A stretch of DNA of 64,000 bases from Pteria penguin (GCA_035048485.1 CM068583.1:30631505-30695504); one strand, 5' to 3'; counted from the stretch's first letter, positions 34,789-46,290 are shown. Numbers and translations: made by a program. Notes: a model not told the origin generated them from the sequence alone.

Positions 34789-35328
34789 TAAATAATCCCT
34801 CACGGTAGAATTAATACATTCCATACATTGACTTACTCTCTAGGTAAGATGTGATTACTTGTCAGTGTTAAATTGTCACCAAATACATGTTCCCCAGTAA
34901 AGGTTAGAGAATAGTTTCGAGTTACCAAATCATGCGGAACGAGAAAAATATTCTCTAACTTTCTTAGTGTATACTTGACACCTCGAAAAATTATCTTAAC
35001 CAATAAACAAACCCAGCAATAATATTAATAATCTCAAATGCAAATTGTCATATATGTAATCTGGTTTAATATGTGCAATAGTCTGAAGAGACCCAAAATA
35101 TCGTTTTTGCTGAAGAAAAACAATCATTTATTGACTGAGTTTCGTCGAGATTTGAAAGGAAAAATGAAACAAGTTTCGAAGGAAAGGGAGTTATGATGCA
35201 CCGTAGGGAGAGAATGAAATTAAATGATGGAATACAGGTTAAATACATACAATTATATATAAGATAAATGTATGTTGAAAATCGATAAATATAGATAAAC
35301 AAATGAATGAATCAATGAATAGATAAAT

Positions 35329-35377
<49 letters not shown>

Positions 35378-35866
35378 TATTTTTATGAAGTATCTCTCTT
35401 TTTGAGTAAAATCACTTTCCTGAAACTACAATTGCATAAACAATAAAAATACGTTAAACATTGATTTGCTGCCTAACATTAGAAGTGTAGTAATTCAAAG
35501 TGGGTAAAAGAAGTAAAGGTTGGTGTTAAAAAACGTTAGTAAAAATCAAAAATAAAATAATTTTTCATCTTGAACACCTTTTTTATTATCTGAATTGGTT
35601 TTGGTGAATTACATAGTTTCGAGATATTCTTGCGGGAGATTTGGTTATCAAATCATATGGTGTTTGAGTCAGGCGAGGCGTGATACTATGGGATTTGGTA
35701 AACGATTAACTCTATTGTGAGAGGTGTATACACTATTAGTGTATTAGTATACACTAATACCGGATACTGATTACTTATGTTTTGATTATTTCAAACCATA
35801 CACTTAAAATCACCGTTAGGTACTTTGCTTGTCCGTCTGAATGGGAATGATTCAGCGCACTACTCG
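34789..35866. other. No gene seen; (GATA)n at 35332-35378
   Basis: AT-rich sequence with an uninterrupted GATA tetranucleotide run and a small stem-loop GTATTAGT-ATAC-ACTAATAC near 35741-35760. No exon found. Confidence 0.5.
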
Positions 35867-35936
35867 ACAGGTGGCGTGCGTGTTCTATAGGTTGTCGGCT
35901 AAACGCTTTAGACGCTTGAATCTAATGTAAACAATA
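35867..35936 (+). repeat. Left terminal inverted repeat of the 6.7-kb transposon
   Basis: Pairs with 42492-42573. The conserved core AACGCTTTAGACGCTTGA is identical in both arms, and flanking positions differ by small indels (the right arm is about 11 bp longer near its inner end). The YqaJ gene's ATG (35936) overlaps its inner edge. Confidence 0.85.
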
Positions 35937-36555
35937 TGTCGCAATACAGAGATCTTCCCGTGTCTAAGCTGAAGAAAGAGCTCGCAGAGAGAGAGGAGCT
36001 GTAACTAGCGGGAGAAAAGTGCAACTGATTGAAAGGTATGTTTTTAAATTTTTGATGTTTTTTTTCAAAATGATTATTTAAAAAGTTTACTTTTGCTCGA
36101 TAAAAATAGACACATGCAGATCGGCTGCTAGCAGTACTTAAGTTACAGTGTAACATAGTGTAATGTGAATTAATGATATTAAATGGATTTTTCTTCATTT
36201 GCTGACTTTTTAGAGTAAAGTCAGACTTATAAAGTTTAAGTACATTTATGGTATTCCAATTTTTTTGCTTTAATTATATAAAACCAGACTGCTGGATGCA
36301 TATACAGTATCATTAATATTATAATATTAGTAATAGAACGATAGGTGTACGTAGAATCTGTAATATAACTGAATTTCACCGAAAAACTACTACAGATCAC
36401 CAAAATATCACATAGTTCAACAGAAATAACACTTGCATATTGAAAACGATCCCAAATTATTAATCAATTACGTTTTATTTACCAGAGATTACGTTTTATT
36501 TGCCAGAGTTGTGGAATCAGGTAGATGTACCTAATTAAACCCACTAACTTTATGT

Positions 36556-36640
36556 AGTCTCTGTAGCTCACTCATTAGCGCGCAGAGATGTCAAGTCAGA
36601 TATCCCCGGTTCTAATCCAGGTGCCTGCGAGATTTTTTAA
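36556..36640 (+). mobile_element. tRNA-like SINE head fragment
   Basis: GTCTCTGTAGCTCACTCATTAGCGCGCAG followed about 20 bases later by GGTTCTAATCCAGG resembles A- and B-box spacing of a tRNA head, but the acceptor stem does not pair and the sequence runs into T-rich tail-like DNA. Best read as a decayed SINE head rather than a tRNA gene. Confidence 0.4.
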
Positions 36641-37124
36641 AATTTTTTTCCTGTCAGAATACTTCACCCTCAATGCGATACTTTTTTTTCTTGTTACCAG
36701 AGTGACACACTTCAAACAAATTTATTTCCTAGAAGGACATGTACATGAAGGTCATGACAGTTCATGATTTCTTTTGTTTTAAAATTTGCCCAGCTTCTGT
36801 ATGTGGCTGAAAACACAGTGAATCAAGCACTTTGTGTAATTTAATATTACACCAACAAAACTTTCACTGGACTTCAATAAACATCAGTTTAATGGGGTGG
36901 GTGGGTCACCTGAGGGAATATTTATTCAGCCTTCAGGTTTCCTTTATATTCTTTAGCCATTACAAAGTGTTTTATGTACAAGTCATAGATTTGTTTTCTA
37001 ATCATTAATTAATCTGTTTTGCGTTAGAGCATTAAATCACTATCTATTCAAATAAAGTAACAAAATATGTTATATGATATATCTAAAAATTACATTGTGC
37101 CTTTTTCAGAAATAATTGTGAAAT

Positions 37125-37125
<1 letters not shown>

Positions 37126-37166
<41 letters not shown>
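37126..37166 (+). repeat. (G)41 homopolymer
   Basis: About 41 uninterrupted G residues inside the transposon, upstream of the YqaJ exon. Length is unreliable in any assembly. Confidence 0.9.
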
Positions 37167-37167
<1 letters not shown>

Positions 37168-38117
37168 ATTTGTCCAGCTCCAGTTTTAAACTGCTGTGTA
37201 TAGGATATTGCTTGATGGAAGATTCAATATATAAAGGTTTTCCATTTCATGAATCCTGCAAACAAATTCAGCATCATAGATCGAGTGTCATTGTCATTGT
37301 GCTTATTACCTGTAATAGACATACTGAATAAGGACAAGTTCTTTGGTGATTTCTTTAGATTGTTATTAGGGTTTCTATGTGTCAGACACTTATTTCCCCA
37401 TTGAGTTTCACACAACTGTTTTAGAATCAGACTTATGATATATTCAAAATTTGTTCCAGGTTAACACGAATGATATTTCAAAAATAGAGAAAGATACAAA
37501 GGGACAGAGTAGTAACAAAGTGTGGTTCGATGAGAGGCGTTGGTGGCTAACAGCGTCAATGTTTGGAGATATTTGTAGAATTACCGAGCGGAGAAATGTT
37601 ACAAAGCTGTGCAAGTCTCTCTGTGGGGAAGGTCTAAGCCTGTGCAATCAAGCGCTCATCCATGGAAAAAAACTATGAAAAGAAGGCACTAATGAAATTT
37701 GAAGAAGTATCTGAGATGAAAACTAAACCATGTGGGTTCTTTGTTTTCAAAGAGAAGCCCTTCCTTGGTGCATCACCAGATGCAGTGATAGATGGAGAGT
37801 CTATTGTTGAGGTTAAATGTCCCTTCAAAGGAAGAAATGAGGAGAAGATAATTCCCGGAAAGTACTTCAAATTCCTTATCTTTGACAATGAGAAGAGAGT
37901 CACCCTTCGTAAAAGTAGTAAATACTATGATCAGATTCAAGGCCAACTTTTAATTTCTCAGAGGCAATATTGCTACTTTGTAGTATACATATTTCATGAC
38001 TTGTTTGTACAGAAAATACTCTTTGATAAGGATTATTGTTATAACTCATTATTACCAAAGTTAGAATCATTTTACTCAAGGCATTTTCGACCATTTATAG
38101 CAAAATCTTTCTACTAG

Positions 38118-38909
38118 GGTACATTAATGTTATATAATAAACAAACAAAACTTAGAACAGCATGTGATACCAGCTAACAATTTAATACTATAACAAGAGT
38201 TAACAGCTAACAATTATAAAGGAACATGTGATAACAGCTAACAATGGTAAATATTATCTGATGAAAACAGATGTGTCTGTGAAACATTGATGCCCTTTGT
38301 GGCAACAAGGTCATGATAAGGCAAGTTTTGCAACTCCTGAGTTAAAGTGACATTAGGTCAAACTCAATATACAATAAAATGAATGGTTTGCACATATGAA
38401 CTTATGAACATGCATATGAGATATATCAATATGGTTCAAAACTTATATTAATTATTCAGGTTATAAATGCACTGATTTTGGAGATTTATACAAATAAAAT
38501 AAAATATTTGAACAATTTATAATTTCGGCTAATGTTCATCAAAATATGAGCATGCAAGTAAAGTGATGTATTTTTGGCAGCAAACATAATTCACATTTTG
38601 GTAATTTAAAGGTACATTTGTACTTTTCTTTGTTATTTACTGTATACTTGTTTGTATTCAAAATACACATGTATATATTATCATTAATAGTTATATATAC
38701 ATACATCTTGTAGTATTTCGTTATAATAATTAAATATTGTTCCTTTTAAGGAACCAAAGTACACCCTGCATACAGTTTTTTGAACTTTCATTGATTTAAT
38801 CAAAGTAATCATTCATCAGCTTACAACAGTGTGTACTGTTTATGACAATCTGTTATAGTTACAAATGTTTGAAGAAAATGAGACATATAATAACTTTGCA
38901 TTGCAATTA
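38118..38909. other. Inter-gene spacer of the transposon
   Basis: Immediately after the YqaJ stop (TAG near 38115) are AATAAACA-type possible poly(A) signals near 38137. A short word CAGCTAACAATT recurs three times (38173-38245). No gene. Confidence 0.5.
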
Positions 38910-39350
38910 ACAAGTGGGCCTATATCGCTCACCTGAACATCTAGATCATAGATCATCAGCTATACAGAAGAAAAAAAAAATTATTCTTCACACATACTTC
39001 TAGATGACTGTGATACAGCTAATTTAACACTCAGACCTGAATAAGTTTTAAAATGAGGGAAACCTTTCATGACCTACTTTTCCTTATGTGGCACCACCTG
39101 TTAAGAGATCTGGACAAAAGCAAAAACATTTAGTATTTCTTTCGTACCAAGCTTCATCTAAATCCTTCATACATTTCTGAAGATGTTAAGGAAATGATAA
39201 TAACACCCCCCCCCCCCCCTTTCTGCCTTTGTTTTATAATACCAAGTTTCATCAAATTCCCTTCAACGGTTCTTGAGAAAAATTTAAGTTAAAAATGTGA
39301 AAAGTTCATGGATTAACTTTAACTTAAATTATTTCAAACATGATAGATTT
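38910..39350 (-). repeat. Family-H repeat, partial inverted copy
   Basis: CAAGTGGGCCTATATCGCTC at 38911 is the complement of the family's 3' end at about 32660-32690. The following AGAGATCTGGACAAAAGC and GGCACCACCTGTTA match the internal module reversed. It nests between the two genes of the ISL2EU-like transposon, so it arrived after or with that element. Confidence 0.6.
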
Positions 39351-39360
39351 CTATAACACT

Positions 39361-42300
39361 TTATGCATCTTTCTTAACAATACAGTTTCTAAAGTTGGAG
39401 ATAGCAAAACAGACAAAGATTATTCTGGAACCTAAATTAAGTTTACTGTGACTCAGTTCGCATTTCAAAATTTTGTATCCTTTCGTTAATCCAATGATCC
39501 TCTCAATATGTATACGCTTAGATGCTACTCTACGGTCATGAACAACTTCTTCTGGATCTAGCTGTGATTTGCCCTTTAAGAGTGTTGGAGTATTTACATG
39601 CACATTGTGGTTAGCGAAGAGGTCCTGCACCATTATCCCTCTGTCTGCCATAATACTGTCGCCACATTCAAACATTCCTGGTGAAAGAAGTTCTGAACGT
39701 TCAATGATCTGTCTGTCACTCACTGAACCAGCATATGCATCAGATACATAAGATACAGCTCCTTTTGGTGTACAGCCTATCATGGCTTTAATTGTGTTTT
39801 TATGCTTATAACTGGACCATGTTGCTGACTGGGAATTCACATCTGAGGGTTTTTCAATTGGAACTTCAGTTGCATCCAGGATAACTCTAGTTGTTGGGAA
39901 TTTAGCAGCAAAGTTGTTTGGCATAAATGCTTGTGTTACTTCCCTTGACGGCCATATATCTAACTCCTTTAGTTGAAAATATAGAAAATTTATCCAGGTA
40001 GTGAAAAGTCGAGAGATTGTAGATTTAGAAATTTGAAAGAACATAGATAGTTCAAAATCCTCTTTGGCTTGACGCAGTTTCATAAGTGTCAGAAATAGCT
40101 GATCTTTAGGCTCAAGCAATGAACATTTGTAATCAAGTTCATATACACAGGGTCCTAAGCAAAGGAAGAAAATCATGAAGTGGGCATAATCGTTAAACCC
40201 AGTATAATAGCTCACTGCAGATGGTTCATATCTGAACATTTCTATCCCATACTTTACAGAACAAGGCAAATTACACTGCACTTCCTTTGATGCAGCCTTC
40301 ATCTCTTCATGATCTTCTTCCTTGACTGTTTCTGATTCCATGGTGCAACTATGATCATTTACTTCCACCTCATACTGTACGTCTTCGAGACTAGGCTCCT
40401 CTGCTTTCCGTTTGTTTCTCTGCTCACTTCTCTCGGATCTCTCGGAAGATGATTTCTCAGAAAGTACAGGGAAAAGGGAAGGTATGGCATCCCTACGCAG
40501 TCTAGATCTATCACCTTTAAGAAAAAAAATACTTGGGTGAAGGTCAGTGTCAAAACTGTAAACCATGTGTCAAATCAATATACTATTAAGTCAACCACTA
40601 ATTCTATAATGGATTTGTTCTTCAAAATCTAATTAGCACCTAAATACCAGAAGTCTCTGTCGAGACTGGAGCTCTGCTGGTCTCTTCTTATCAACTTAAA
40701 ATATACCTTCAGAGAAGAAGAGGAAACAAGTTTTTGGGATCATGCTCCATTGTGGTGTCCCAGGGGGTCTGGATTGGACCAAAATTGCACATATTGTGAC
40801 AATTTAATTTGAAAATCATCGATTATTCATTGCTTAGATTCACTTAATATCACTCAAGGATTATAATGCATACGTAATAAATTCTTCCACCCTTTTCTCA
40901 ACCTGTGATAGGAGGATTACAGGTATCACCAAAATGACACACATAGATCTAGAGTCCCTAGGGTCAACATATTTTAGATAATTAAGATGTCATCATTCTT
41001 ATTTCTAGATCTCTCCTGAGGAGAGAGCTTAATTAAGTATCCTATACACTTGTTGCTCAATTCTGATTTTTCTTTATGTACATTTATACTAATATTGTCT
41101 GCTAAACTTATTTCCAACAATAAATAATGTTTAAACCAAGTTTGATCTAGATATTAACACTCTTTGAGAGAATAATTATGATAACAAGGACATACAAACA
41201 AATAAAAATACTCACTAAAATATCTCAAACTTTTGCCAACTGAATTACTGAAACAAAGAACAATTATAAAGCAGATAAGAAAATGAGCAGCATGCAGTGG
41301 TGGAACCTGTTTCAATATGATTGAATTGTTATCAATTTGTTTGGAAAAAAATTGATTTATAAATGTAGCTTTAAATATTTTGCAATAAACTTTTCAACAG
41401 ATTCCATCACTTCCACTTTCAATAATAATTGAAATAATATCAGAACACAAATCAAGTAACATTTATTATAATCAAGATTAAACATTAATTATTAAAAATA
41501 TGTCATAATATATAGGCAACCATTCTAGCTTTAATCTTTAAAAAGGGGGAAACCTTAATACATATACTGCATGATGTTCAAAAGCTATTTCCTATTGGAT
41601 TCAAATACAAAATTAATTGTACTTGCAGGTCATTTGAAATAAATAGACCAATTCCCCTGGCCCATATCTCTCTCAGCCAGAAATGTGTGGGGAGCGTCTA
41701 TCTTTGAAAAGAAAGGGGGGGGGCTAAGCAAACCCCCCCCCCCCCCCTAGAACTGCCCCCCCCCCTCCGTTTGGCCACCTATGGCATAAATTTATCTGTG
41801 CGTACTTTTACTTTTTTAGCCTGGAGGATAATGATACACACTGTGTGTATTTGGAGTCATTGCCTTTGGTGAAATTTTCTAACCATAGGGGGTTGTAAAC
41901 CACCACCCCCCTCTCCCTCCACACACACACACACACGTACACACACGTGTACACACCGTCAAGATCCGCCGATGCAACTGTTCAGTGTGGCAGATTTTTC
42001 AAAATCACTGAAAACGACAGACATGTTGGAAAATTTTTTCAATATATGTGAATGATTCAATGAGAATGGCTGCGATCGGTAACTTAGGCAAGGGGGCGTA
42101 GCATGGTAGCCGAACAAGTCAAGTGTCTGCATAAATATATATTTCCATTACACATAAACTTAATTATCTCAATCCATAATTAGACAATTGGACATTTAAC
42201 TGAATTTTAATTGATAATAAAACTCAACATTTTCATGCTCATCTGTATCGTAGTACTAACCTGTTAGAGTACAATAGTAGTCGTCTGTTGTGAAGTGGTT

Positions 42301-42459
42301 ATGACAAACGAGATCATCATCGGATGGTTCCCATAGTCGCTTTGTACGAGGATCTTGCCGTCTTATGGCCACCCTCCATTTCTGACGAAGATCCTTTCTC
42401 TTTGGAAAACGATGCCCACCCGAATTGCTGCATCGGGGGACACAACAATAACGCGGCAT
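39361..42459 (-). CDS. THAP-domain DDE transposase (ISL2EU/Harbinger-like), two exons
   Basis: Join of 42459-42261 and 40514-39361 on the minus strand (acceptor TTTTTTTCTTAAAG, donor ACAG|GTTAGT, phase 1), 1353 nt, 450 aa. Residues 1-60 are a THAP zinc finger: C5/C6...C10, W28 and C52-x2-H55 (CHNHF), which binds transposon ends. A linker RLRRDAIPSLFP and an acidic/basic low-complexity stretch follow. Residues about 220-245 form a helix-turn-helix (ISKSTISRLFTTW). The DDE_4-type nuclease has D280 (VILDATEVPIEKP), D357 (SIMADRGIMVQDL) and E404 (HIERIIGLTKGY). All three acidic residues and both splice sites are intact, and no stop interrupts it, so it could still be functional. Expression is presumably driven from the right inverted repeat. 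Confidence 0.85.
40515..42260. other. Intron of the THAP-DDE transposase gene
   Basis: GT-AG intron (minus strand) containing G- and C-runs at about 41717-41765 and a (CA)n/(CACGTGTA) tract at 41920-41960. No internal exon seen. Confidence 0.6.
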
Positions 42460-42491
42460 AACGCCTTTTCATAGATCTCTATGCTGACTTC

Positions 42492-42573
42492 AATATTGTT
42501 TACGTTTGCTAAGCAGCGGATCAAGCGTCTAAAGCGTTCAAGTGACAACCACTAGTACACGCGCGCCATCTGT
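42492..42573 (-). repeat. Right terminal inverted repeat of the 6.7-kb transposon
   Basis: Inverted partner of 35867-35936. Its inner edge lies about 30 bp upstream of the transposase ATG at 42459. Confidence 0.85.
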
Positions 42574-43500
42574 AGGAGGAAATGATATGAATTATCCCCA
42601 TTTTCTAAAGGATCATAGTGAAGGAAAGTATTTGTTTGGATGGTCCGTCTGGTCATATTATGTATACATAGCATTGTCGTAGTTTTGTATATGAAGTTTT
42701 ACTCAACAAAACAGTTTTAAAACGAAGTATAAACAGTCGAAGTAAATTAGCCCTACAGTAAGGCTGGAATCAACTGAAGGATGTCAGAGTGGATCTTATT
42801 TTCATTGAATATTCCCAAATGACGCAACTTAACGTCATTGTGACGTAATTTGTTACGTCACGATCACTTTATGATGCGTTTGAATAAGAAACATTGGTAA
42901 ATAAACAATAAAGGCACGGAAATGATGTCCAAACTTTATTTCTTTACTTTTAAATATCTTCATGGAAAACGAAAGTAGGTAAGGCCGCTTACGGCTATGA
43001 CAATTTGCTCAGCTTTTCAGCTCAGTTGAGCTGAGCTCAAAGTTGTTTCGTGGGACGCGTTTATTCAGAAATCTCAGCTGAGCAAAATTATTTGAGTTTG
43101 AGCTTGAGCTTGAGCTTGAGAAAAATCTCATACATGGGACGCAAGCCTGATCCCACCTCTGTTTTGACAGAGGTTCGTGATTGTTTATAATATATTTACA
43201 TATGTATTGTCGTGTTTCATCGATTTCGAATTGTGGATTTCGGAACAATATCTTGGATTTGTACTCCACAATTCTGACAGATATACTTGCTATCCATGAT
43301 GTTTACAGTACGGAAGTCAAGTTGAGAATGAATAGGATCTAAAATGTAAATAGATTTCATTAGTAATGTTTACTAATACATGTAGTTAATTTCTTAAATA
43401 TAAACAAATCTGATTGGTCAACATAAATTTTAAGACCTTTTTAATGAATTGGCTTACTCAGATAATTCATTTCAAGTCTATCGCTCGAAGGGAAAGGATG
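42574..43500. other. No gene seen; short palindromes
   Basis: It holds a CRE-like stem GTGACGTAA-TTTG-TTACGTCAC at about 42840-42861, a CTCAGTTGAGCTGAG palindrome near 43021-43035 and a TGAGCT(TGAGCT)n hexanucleotide run near 43100-43121. Coding not supported. Confidence 0.5.
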
Positions 43501-43507
43501 TATAAAA
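43501..43507 (+). promoter_or_regulatory. Possible TATA box
   Basis: TATAAAA at 43501-43507 lies about 50 bp upstream of the ATG at 43552, leaving room for a start site near 43530. Proposed only because a plausible first coding exon follows. Confidence 0.35.
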
Positions 43508-43551
43508 CCGAGTGTCCCGATTGTGAAATGAAATTTTAGAGAAAGGATGTA

Positions 43552-43771
43552 ATGTTACGACACAGAACAAACAAATACCAGAGAAATATAAATATGGATC
43601 TCCAAAGCGGTGAAAATTTCATGTCAAATGAATCGTATCCACAGAGAATCAATGAAGCATATCCGCAGAGAATCAATGAAGAGTATCCGCAGAGCATTCA
43701 AGCGTATCCGCAGAAAATCAGTCAAGCGTATCCGCCGCCGTACGAACTCACACCGCCGCCGCAGGAAGATG
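43552..43771 (+). CDS. Putative first exon: proline/tyrosine-rich repeat protein
   Basis: An open frame from ATG 43552 (in-frame alternative MDLQSG at 43594) gives a short hydrophilic sequence with four to five copies of an eight-residue repeat (YPQRINEA, YPQRINEE, YPQSIQA, YPQKISQA), then YPPPYELTPPPQ. A donor-like GATG|GTAACC follows at 43772. The PPPY word is a WW-domain ligand type and would suit the cytoplasmic tail of a small membrane protein; that is inference. No downstream exon was found and the family is not recognised. The coding repeat is also a 24-bp minisatellite (43637-43737). Confidence 0.4.
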
Positions 43772-43802
43772 GTAACCGCTCTATGACGTCATCAAATCCA
43801 CG

Positions 43803-43960
43803 GTGGTACCGGAAGTAGAATTCATTCAAGGCATACCTATCGATCTAGAACAAGACCATTTCTTTGATACCTCTATGAGGAACCTCATAATGATCGATGA
43901 CCTCATGGCTATTTCTGCCAAGGATCCGAGGATCAATGACCTTTTTGTAACACGAAGTGT
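43803..43960 (+). pseudogene. Fragment resembling a packaging-type P-loop ATPase
   Basis: The plus frame reads VEFIQGIPIDLEQDHF, then NLIMIDDLMAISAKDPRIND and LFVT. The hydrophobic I-M-I-D-D block looks like a Walker B motif, and the surrounding words resemble FtsK/HerA-type packaging ATPases of Polinton-like or adintovirus-like elements seen in invertebrate genomes (recall, not searched). Walker A is absent, and similarity stops at about 43955 although the frame runs on to 44039. A relic only. A polymerase B remnant of comparable origin lies at 32.7-33.8 kb. Confidence 0.4.
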
Positions 43961-44039
43961 TACACTGTTATGGACCCGGGTCATGGGCGATGCCATATTG
44001 GGATTCACCCCTTTGCTCATGTATTCCTACACTCAGTGA

Positions 44040-45024
44040 AATAGGTCTATGATTATGTGCATTGAATTTGCAAATATTCATGAACATTTGATACCTCTGG
44101 TATGTTAATAATTACATATTCAGCAAATTATTTAGGAAGATGTATGGAAAGTCTATACCAGAGCTGAACAAACGCGATGATTGTTTTTGAAACTAACTGG
44201 CATGTAACCTATGTTTTCAATCAGTAGTTGATTACTACGCACTGATCGCACATTTTCGGGCCTTTCCGTCGGCCCTTGCCAACCACAATAACAACATGCT
44301 TTGATGACGTTATGCCGAGAAATTGATGTTTTACTTGATTAAAGTGGGACAGCAGACTGTATAAGTTAAATTTTTTCCTTTCCGTATTGTAAACATTCTG
44401 CGTAAGTTTCACCAGAGCTGGGTATTAAATTGCCCCCCTTTCCAAATTCCGCGTTGCTAAGGGACGAATAGCGTCATGTATAAAATTTTTCCGAGAAACG
44501 AATTGATATTTAGTGCACCGACATAAGAAGTTTCTTCGGTTTCATATTCTTAAAATTCCATGATTAAATTATTAATCACAAATTGATTCATACATGAGTG
44601 ACTTGACATCGCATCGTAAACAGCTGAACAGGCAGATTTCAAAACTGATTTGCTCCGGCGCGGCGAGATGAAATAACATGAGGGAAAGCATATTGCACGG
44701 AGGTACGCACGCATGTCATGTACGTTGTCAGATTTGTTGGTTTGACTTGATTGTAATAATTGTGCACGTGAATGGTAGAACTTGCAAATTGTCCTTGATA
44801 TGAGATTTAAGATGGACGTTAAGAACAGTGAACGAAGTTGGTTCAGACAGAATTTTTGATAGTTGGAGTCAGAGGCAATGTGGCCAAAGTCAAAGAGTAG
44901 GTATAATGACTTTTAAATTTGAGGACGGTATATCGTGATTATACATGTCGAACGCTAATGTGTGGACCAATTTGAATTATCAAAACAAAACAAGTGAATT
45001 AGAATGTCTATTTAACATCACTTT
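44040..45024. other. No gene seen
   Basis: Unique-looking AT-rich DNA with small frames only. No repeat boundary or exon could be supported. Confidence 0.45.
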
Positions 45025-46290
45025 TGTCCCCCACTTTTGTGAAAGCAAGGGGACATTACATCTCATAATACTCATTCCTCCATCTGTCAGTCTGTCACAA
45101 AAACTTTAACCTGGGCTATAACTTTTGATCCAGTAGGGGTACAACTTCACATGTAGATTCCTTGTGATGAGACTTTCCATTTAAGATAATTACTTTTGAC
45201 ATCTTAGAATTCTTTTGAATTCACTTAGTTATCTTGACAGTTATGTATCCTCAGGAACACCCTCATCTGATTACAAACCCTCCTAATTACAAACATGGAT
45301 TCACCATGTCTTCTCTGTCTTTGTACACATCTAATCCACAGCAAGTGGTCAGAGCAAGGACAGTTTAGATCACCTTCACATAGTTTGTATGATCTTGCGC
45401 TATAGGCCTGACATCCGCAACTGGAAAATTCAGTTTTGAACAAACTACAAATGCTGCAAATAGCAGACATCTTGGGATATACACTTGATGGCATGCTTTG
45501 GATGCTGCATGTGACATAATTTTTCGGTTTGAGTGGCATAGTTAGCCTTTTAGAGTACATCAATTCTGTACAAGCTACAAGTATCAAACTTACACTAATC
45601 AATTATTCTTCTGAGACTCGAAAACATGTATCAAGCTGTACCTGACACTTTTTGTCACCTGCCTTTTGTGAAAACGTGGGGAATGAAATCTCATTTGTCT
45701 GTCCATCCGTCTCTCTGTCTGTCTGTTACAAAAACTTTAACCTTGGTCATAACGTAGGGCCATCATATCTGGCATGTGTGTGCCTAGTTGCAATACCTTT
45801 CCTGTATCTGTAGATATGCACCACAATGACAATGTCACAGATCGCTGCACCCTTACTGTTAGAGCGTCAAAAGCAAGGGACCACAACTCTCTGAATTTGC
45901 TTGTTCCATTTGAGTAATTTTGGTATCCTGTTTTGGGCACAAGTATCTCAGTTATGGACAGTACAAGTACCAAAGTTGCACCAATGATTCATCTATGGGA
46001 TGCACACTAGAGTACCTGGTTCGATTGTTTCATGTGACAGTTTTCCACTTCAGTGATTTGGTTAACCTATTGGAGGTACCTCAGTTTGCGACAAACTAGT
46101 AAAAATAAAAGACTTCTGACTTGGCCGTATGCCAAGTCACCTCAACTAAGCAGTGTGTGAAAATTCCCAAACGTGTGCTAATGGTTCATCTTGGGACGCA
46201 TACTTGAATGCAAGCTTCGTATAACTATTCCCACTTCAATTTTGTTTCATTAATTAGAATAACTCAACAATGATTCAAGAGTCATTTTGA
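45025..46290 (+). repeat. Two tandem copies of an interspersed repeat (about 630 bp each)
   Basis: Copy 1 (about 45025-45645) and copy 2 (about 45650-46290) both begin with a CACTTTTGTGAAA-(AG)-C-GGGGA type stem, then CTGTCTGTCACAAAAACTTTAACCT-like, GGACCACA/GGACAGTT-type and TGGTTAAC/TAGTTAGCCT segments in the same order. Moderately diverged. An open frame of 125 codons on the minus strand is part of this repeat and not a gene. Confidence 0.6.

Larger units (their letters stand above)
36036..37459. other. Intron region of the SAP/YqaJ gene
   Basis: It contains a tandem 21-bp duplication (ATTACGTTTTATTTACCAGAG, about 36468-36508), the tRNA-like patch at 36556-36640 and the (G)n run at 37126-37166. 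No middle exon could be supported. Confidence 0.5.
35936..38117 (+). pseudogene. SAP-domain and YqaJ-type nuclease gene of the transposon, frameshifted
   Basis: Exon 1 (35936-36035) starts MSQYRDLPVSKLKKELAER, the first helix of a SAP DNA-binding motif. The second helix follows after a 2-bp expansion in a GA run (about 35984-35996) and the exon ends at AAG|GTATGT. The last exon (37460-38117, acceptor TTGTTCCAG) reads WFDERRWWLTASMFGDICR, then after a one-base excess in an A7 run at 37665-37671 continues with FLGASPDAVIDGESIVEVKC and YYDQIQGQLLIS. This is the YqaJ/lambda-exonuclease-like PD-(D/E)xK nuclease core (D of SPDA, E-V-K). Exon phases (2 out, 0 in) do not match, so a middle exon is missing or unrecognised in 36036-37459. 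The product is presumed to process DNA ends in transposition. Either it is decaying or both runs are sequence errors. Confidence 0.75.
35867..42573. mobile_element. ISL2EU/IS4EU-like DNA transposon, 6.7 kb
   Basis: The ends are inverted: ACAGGTGGCGTGCGTG at 35867 and CGCGCGCCATCTGT ending 42573. The arms (35867-35936 and about 42492-42573) share an exact 18-bp AACGCTTTAGACGCTTGA plus GGTTGTC and GTAAACAATAT. Two genes point inward: SAP/YqaJ nuclease on plus (from 35936) and THAP-DDE transposase on minus (from 42459). Both start codons lie just inside the arms, so the arms probably carry the promoters. A transposase paired with a YqaJ exonuclease is the hallmark of the ISL2EU (IS4EU) superfamily as I recall it. 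The centre contains an inverted partial family-H repeat (38910-39350), a (G)n run and a tRNA-like patch. The target duplication was not resolved. Confidence 0.8.

Noticed and set aside
37460..38117. YqaJ exon as a host recombination gene or an integrated phage gene
   Set aside because: It sits inside the inverted repeats of the 6.7-kb element, with an intron-type acceptor, opposite a transposase, which explains it better as a transposon accessory gene.
45225..45602. 125-codon Cys-rich minus-strand frame
   Set aside because: It lies wholly within a repeat whose second copy (45650-46290) does not keep the frame.
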